DNA of 64,000 nucleotides from Sagittula stellata E-37. GTDB lineage: Bacteria; Pseudomonadota; Alphaproteobacteria; Rhodobacterales; Rhodobacteraceae. This document shows positions 60,711 through 64,000 of this stretch, in pieces. The stretch's first letter is position 1; each line of letters starts with the position of its first letter. The notes beneath the pieces were generated by a model, which made no database searches, was not told the DNA's origin, and was given only the letters and a program-made list of their open reading frames with translations. Where the stretch lies: the NCBI RefSeq assembly GCF_039724765.1, contig NZ_CP155729.1, positions 3,667,501 to 3,731,500 on the forward strand, given 5' to 3'. The position numbers were made by a program, and so were the translations under genes.

Positions 60711-60820
60711 CCCCGGATTGCCGGAACGTCACGCCTTCACGGGCCCGAGGTGCCGGCCGCAAGGCCGGGGCCGAGACGACCTGCATGGTCGCCCGAAGGG
60801 CGGACATTCCGCCAGGCCCG

Positions 60821-62785
60821 TCAGTCCGCGACCACCGACCGGGCCAGCATCGACGCGCCCACCAGCTCTTCGGAGAAGGGCACCGGCAGCGGTTCCTTGC
60901 CCAGACGCGCGCGGTAAACCGGCAGGCTTTCCGCCACGCGCATGACGTAGTTGCGCGTCTCGTCGAAGGGGATGAACTCGATCCAGTCGATCACGTCCAC
61001 CGCGCCGGTTCTGGGATCGCCGAACTCCGCCATCCAGCGCAGCGGGCGCGACGGTCCGGCGTTGTAGCCCGCAGCCATCATCACGACGTTGCCGTCGAAG
61101 GTGTCCGCCAGCCCGGCCAGGTAGGTCGATCCCAATGTCGCGTTGTAGGCCGGGTCCGACAACAGGCGCGCCGCGTCGTAGGGCTCGCCCACCTTTGAGG
61201 CGACCTCGCGGGCGGTGCCCGGCATCAGTTGCATGAACCCGCGCGCCCCCGCGCCCGAGATCACGCCCGGGTCGAATTCGGATTCGCGGCGCGCGATGGC
61301 CAGCACCAGCTCCTTGGGCACAGGGTACTCCGTGCCCACCACGTCCGGGTGCAGCGCATAGTAGGGCCCCGCAAGCTCGATCCCGTATTGCGCGGCGCGT
61401 TTGCCCAGCATGACCTGAATATGCGGGCGTTTCATCTCGGCCAGCATGTCGCCCATCTGGCCCATACCCGTCCGGTCCTGACTTTCTGCAAGATGCGTCA
61501 GGAAGCGTTCGCCCAGGTCGATCTCGCCCGCCGCGAGCAGCAGGATACCCGCCTGAAAGACCGTCGACTTGGCAAATCCCGCCTCGCGCCAGTCCGGGAA
61601 ATCCTCGTCGCCGGACAACAGCGGATTGACCGGGATGCCCCCGCGCTCCGCCGCAAGCAGCCCGTAAAAGGACGTCTGAAAGGCCGCGCCCTCCGTGTAG
61701 GCGGCCTGCGCGCCTTCGGCATCTCCCGTCGCCTCCAGCGCCCGGCCCAGCCAGTAGCCCGCCCGTCCGACCGAAATCGGCGTCCACACGGCTTCCCGGA
61801 AGTTGCGGAAGTGCTGCACCGCAAGGTCCGCGCGGCCAAGGAACTGCATGGCAAGATAGCCGGACAGCCACTCCAGTTCCGCGAATTCCGACCCTTCGAC
61901 AAGGTAATGCCGCGACGCGATCTCGTAGGCTTCGTCGTAGGCACCGGCGCGCATCCTGAGCCGGGCAAGATCGACCCTCTCGTTGGCCCAGGCCCAGGGC
62001 TCGCCCAGCCCCGCCAGCGACGTCGACCGCTCCTTCAACAGCTCGATCGCCTCGTCGCGGCGTCCCTTGCGCACCCGCCAAAGGAAGCGTTCATAGGCCA
62101 GCCCAGCGTTGTCCGCCAGTTCCGGTGGCACCCGCGCGATCAGCGAATCGACATTGCCCACCGCTGCGCGCAACCCCATGCGGGCCTCCGCAAGCGCGCG
62201 CCAGCCGTCGTCCGCGAAAGGCAGCATGGCGGTGGCGTTCTGGCTCCAGCCATTCCACAGCGCCATGTCCAGCCGCGCGATGTGATGGGGCTTCAGGATC
62301 TCGCCCCAGGTCGACAGGAATGCCCGGCGCTCGTCGCTGGTCAGCGACAGCGTCCGCCAGGCCAGCACGATGTCGGCCTGTGCCAGCCCTTCGTCCCCTT
62401 CCGTCATATGGACACGCGCCAGCGCCAGAGCCCCCGCGCCGGACTGCGGCTGGTGATCCGAGAAAAAGTGCTGGATCTGCGCGTTCGTCGCCTCGTCGGC
62501 CATGATCGGCTCGGACTTCTCGCGCAGGTAGTCCATCCCCGGCCAGTCCGGATTGCGGGCGATGAAGTCCATCACCTCTTCCGAATCTCCCCGCCCCGAC
62601 CGAAGCGCGTGCCACAGGATGACATCGACGGCGATCTGGCCGTCGCCACGCGCCTCGATCTGGGCGGCGGCCCAGTTTCCGGTGCGCATCGACTGCATGG
62701 CCTTGGCAAGCGCCTGCCCGCTCTCCTGCGCGGCGGCGGCCATGCTGGTGCAGATCAACAGCAAAACGGCAAGAAGGCGCGACAT
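60821..62785 (-). CDS. Soluble lytic murein transglycosylase (Slt-like)
   Basis: A 654-residue periplasmic enzyme cutting glycan strands with 1,6-anhydro-muramyl product. Signal peptide at 1-20 (MSRLLAVLLLICTSMAAAAQ). Residues about 25-470 are alpha-helical superhelix repeats as in Slt70. The SLT domain begins at about 475; the catalytic Glu is E501 in AIARRESEFDP, followed by GAGARGFMQLMPGTA and AAGYNAGPSRPLRW. It is divergent from dapA. Confidence 0.9.
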   Translation of the reverse strand: MSRLLAVLLLICTSMAAAAQESGQALAKAMQSMRTGNWAAAQIEARGDGQIAVDVILWHALRSGRGDSEEVMDFIARNPDWPGMDYLREKSEPIMADEATNAQIQHFFSDHQPQSGAGALALARVHMTEGDEGLAQADIVLAWRTLSLTSDERRAFLSTWGEILKPHHIARLDMALWNGWSQNATAMLPFADDGWRALAEARMGLRAAVGNVDSLIARVPPELADNAGLAYERFLWRVRKGRRDEAIELLKERSTSLAGLGEPWAWANERVDLARLRMRAGAYDEAYEIASRHYLVEGSEFAELEWLSGYLAMQFLGRADLAVQHFRNFREAVWTPISVGRAGYWLGRALEATGDAEGAQAAYTEGAAFQTSFYGLLAAERGGIPVNPLLSGDEDFPDWREAGFAKSTVFQAGILLLAAGEIDLGERFLTHLAESQDRTGMGQMGDMLAEMKRPHIQVMLGKRAAQYGIELAGPYYALHPDVVGTEYPVPKELVLAIARRESEFDPGVISGAGARGFMQLMPGTAREVASKVGEPYDAARLLSDPAYNATLGSTYLAGLADTFDGNVVMMAAGYNAGPSRPLRWMAEFGDPRTGAVDVIDWIEFIPFDETRNYVMRVAESLPVYRARLGKEPLPVPFSEELVGASMLARSVVAD

Positions 62786-62927
62786 GAGCTTGCAATTCCC
62801 GCAATGAAACTTAATAGACCCCTCCGGAGGATATCGCTCGCACCCATGGCTTCAACTCACTTTCCCGCTGGGTCGGCGGAAATTCTCCACAAGCGACGAC
62901 GAACCCGAAACAACAAAGGAGCGTGAG

Positions 62928-63803
62928 ATGTTCAAGGGATCAATGCCTGCCCTGGTCACGCCGTTCAAGGACGGCGCGGTGGATTTCGAAACGCTCAAAC
63001 AGCTCGTCGACTGGCACGTCGACCAGGGGAGCCATGGGCTGGTGCCTGTCGGCACGACCGGCGAGAGCCCGACGCTGACCCATGACGAGCATGAAGAAGT
63101 CATCCGCTGCGTGGTCGAGGCCGCCGCAGGCCGCATTCCCGTCATCGCCGGCGCCGGGTCGAACAACACCGACGAGGCCGTGCGCTTCATGGTCTACGCC
63201 CAGACCGTCGGCGCCGATGGCGCACTGGTGGTGACGCCCTACTACAACAAGCCGACGCAGGCCGGGATGATCGCGCACTTCAAGGCGGTGCACGATGCCG
63301 CCGACCTGCCGATCATCATCTACAACATCCCCGGCCGCTCGGCCGTGGACATGAGCCCCGAGACCATGGGCGAACTTGCAAAGCTGCCGCGCATCGTCGG
63401 CGTCAAGGACGCCACCGGCGACCTCGCCCGCGTCTGCAAGCAGCGCATCACCTGCGGCAAGGACTTCATCCAGCTCTCGGGCGAGGACGGCACGGCGCAC
63501 GGCTTCAACGCGCAAGGCGGTGTCGGCATGATCTCCGTCACCGCCAACGTGGCGCCCGCCCTCTGCGCACAGATGCAGGAGGCCTGCCTCGCCGGTGACT
63601 ACGCACTGGCGCTCGACCTGCAGGACCGGCTGATGCCGTTGCACCAGGCGATCTTCCTCGAACCGGGCCTGTGCGGCGCGAAATACGCCATGTCGCGTAT
63701 CGGTCTCTGCGCCGAGGACATGCGCCTGCCGCTACTGCCGGTCACCGAACCGGTGCGCGAGCGGATCGACGCGGGCCTGCGCCACGCCGGTCTGCTGAAC
63801 TGA
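62928..63803 (+). CDS. dapA: 4-hydroxy-tetrahydrodipicolinate synthase
   Basis: A 291-residue TIM-barrel aldolase condensing pyruvate with aspartate semialdehyde, the first step of lysine and meso-diaminopimelate synthesis. The Schiff-base lysine is K160 in VGVKDATGD, the catalytic Tyr132 is in IIIYNIPGR, and T43-T44 in GTTGESPTL complete the triad. GGAG precedes the ATG. A membrane-protein gene begins at the last base of its stop. Diaminopimelate supply fits the neighbouring cell-wall enzyme. Confidence 0.95.
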   Translation: MFKGSMPALVTPFKDGAVDFETLKQLVDWHVDQGSHGLVPVGTTGESPTLTHDEHEEVIRCVVEAAAGRIPVIAGAGSNNTDEAVRFMVYAQTVGADGALVVTPYYNKPTQAGMIAHFKAVHDAADLPIIIYNIPGRSAVDMSPETMGELAKLPRIVGVKDATGDLARVCKQRITCGKDFIQLSGEDGTAHGFNAQGGVGMISVTANVAPALCAQMQEACLAGDYALALDLQDRLMPLHQAIFLEPGLCGAKYAMSRIGLCAEDMRLPLLPVTEPVRERIDAGLRHAGLLN

Positions 63804-64000
63804 TGACGGATCGGGCCGGGATCTCTTTGCTCGGCCCGAACCCACTGCACGTGCGGCGGCGCATCTTCCTTGCGACGGCGGCGGGCGCGCTGGCGTTCCT
63901 GGGGCTCGACATCGCATTGCAAGGCCGCGATGGCACGGGTCCACTGATTGCCGCCTTCCAGCTGCTCTCCGCAGCGGCGCTCTACATCCTCGTCTTCCGG
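63803..64000 (+). CDS. Membrane protein, partial, unrecognised
   Basis: An open frame begins at the ATG at 63803, which shares its A with the dapA stop (TGATG), and stays open for 66 codons to the window end. The visible part has a basic N-terminus (NPLHVRRRIF) followed by two hydrophobic segments (about 24-38, FLATAAGALAFLGL, and 50-64, AAFQLLSAAALYILVF). Coupling to dapA supports it as a real gene. In related genomes smpB often lies just after dapA; this one does not look like smpB. No family is recognised. Confidence 0.55.
   Translation, partial: MTDRAGISLLGPNPLHVRRRIFLATAAGALAFLGLDIALQGRDGTGPLIAAFQLLSAAALYILVFR

Overview
The window is high-GC chromosomal DNA, densely packed and read on both strands. 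It reads as an alphaproteobacterium of the order Rhodobacterales, probably the marine roseobacter group. The evidence is a MarR-type regulator overlapping an OmpR-type regulator in the PetP/PetR arrangement, an ectoine-hydrolase-like peptidase, two covalent-FAD demethylases fused to aminomethyltransferase domains, an RTX protein with an N-terminal anchor, and short dispersed palindromes. I see no rRNA, tRNA, CRISPR array, insertion sequence or prophage. The genus cannot be told from the sequence.

Layout. 0-3.4 kb: the 3'-truncated xseB, a histone-deacetylase-family amidohydrolase, petR-petP, and a divergent branched-chain aminotransferase. 3.4-6.1 kb: two tandem paralogous Aer-type PAS proteins. 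6.2-13.1 kb: a polyamine-type ABC operon (ATPase, two paralogous binding proteins, a DUF1330 protein, two oversized permeases). 13.8-19.9 kb: an ectoine-hydrolase-like enzyme, an L,D-transpeptidase domain protein, a luciferase-like oxidoreductase, ribA, a second OmpR-type regulator and small proteins. 20-25.6 kb: pnp and rpsO, separated by three opposite-strand genes (nitroreductase, Na+/H+ antiporter, glutathione transferase). 26-35.8 kb: an RTX protein, a serine/threonine dehydratase, a Lon-N/Trm112 pair, a thioredoxin-TPR protein, exonuclease III, a deacylase, a 1-Cys peroxiredoxin and an aldehyde dehydrogenase.

36.7-43.6 kb is a compact operon that looks like a methylated-amine (betaine/dimethylglycine/sarcosine) demethylation unit: XRE-cupin regulator, GFA protein, demethylase, betaine-homocysteine-methyltransferase-like enzyme, second demethylase. 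43.8-52.7 kb carries a thiolase, a STAS plus anti-sigma-kinase pair, a gamma-glutamyltransferase, a DUF805 protein, glutamate-cysteine ligase, a GNAT protein and rsmE. 52.7-64 kb carries ubiA, an OmpA-family envelope protein, a coiled-coil membrane protein, a HAD phosphatase, a MaoC hydratase, a split MnmC pair, an EamA exporter, a lytic transglycosylase, dapA and a partial membrane protein.

Themes. Uptake and breakdown of compatible solutes and methylated amines (ABC operon, ectoine-hydrolase-like enzyme, demethylase operon, aldehyde dehydrogenase) sit beside glutathione and redox functions (gshA, GGT, GST, GFA, peroxiredoxin, thioredoxin). The least explained signals are the tandem Aer-type PAS proteins with an MCP-like central motif, a duplicated 72-bp hairpin at 46.0-46.3 kb whose arm differences all preserve pairing in plus-strand RNA, and an operator-like array in front of the MaoC gene.
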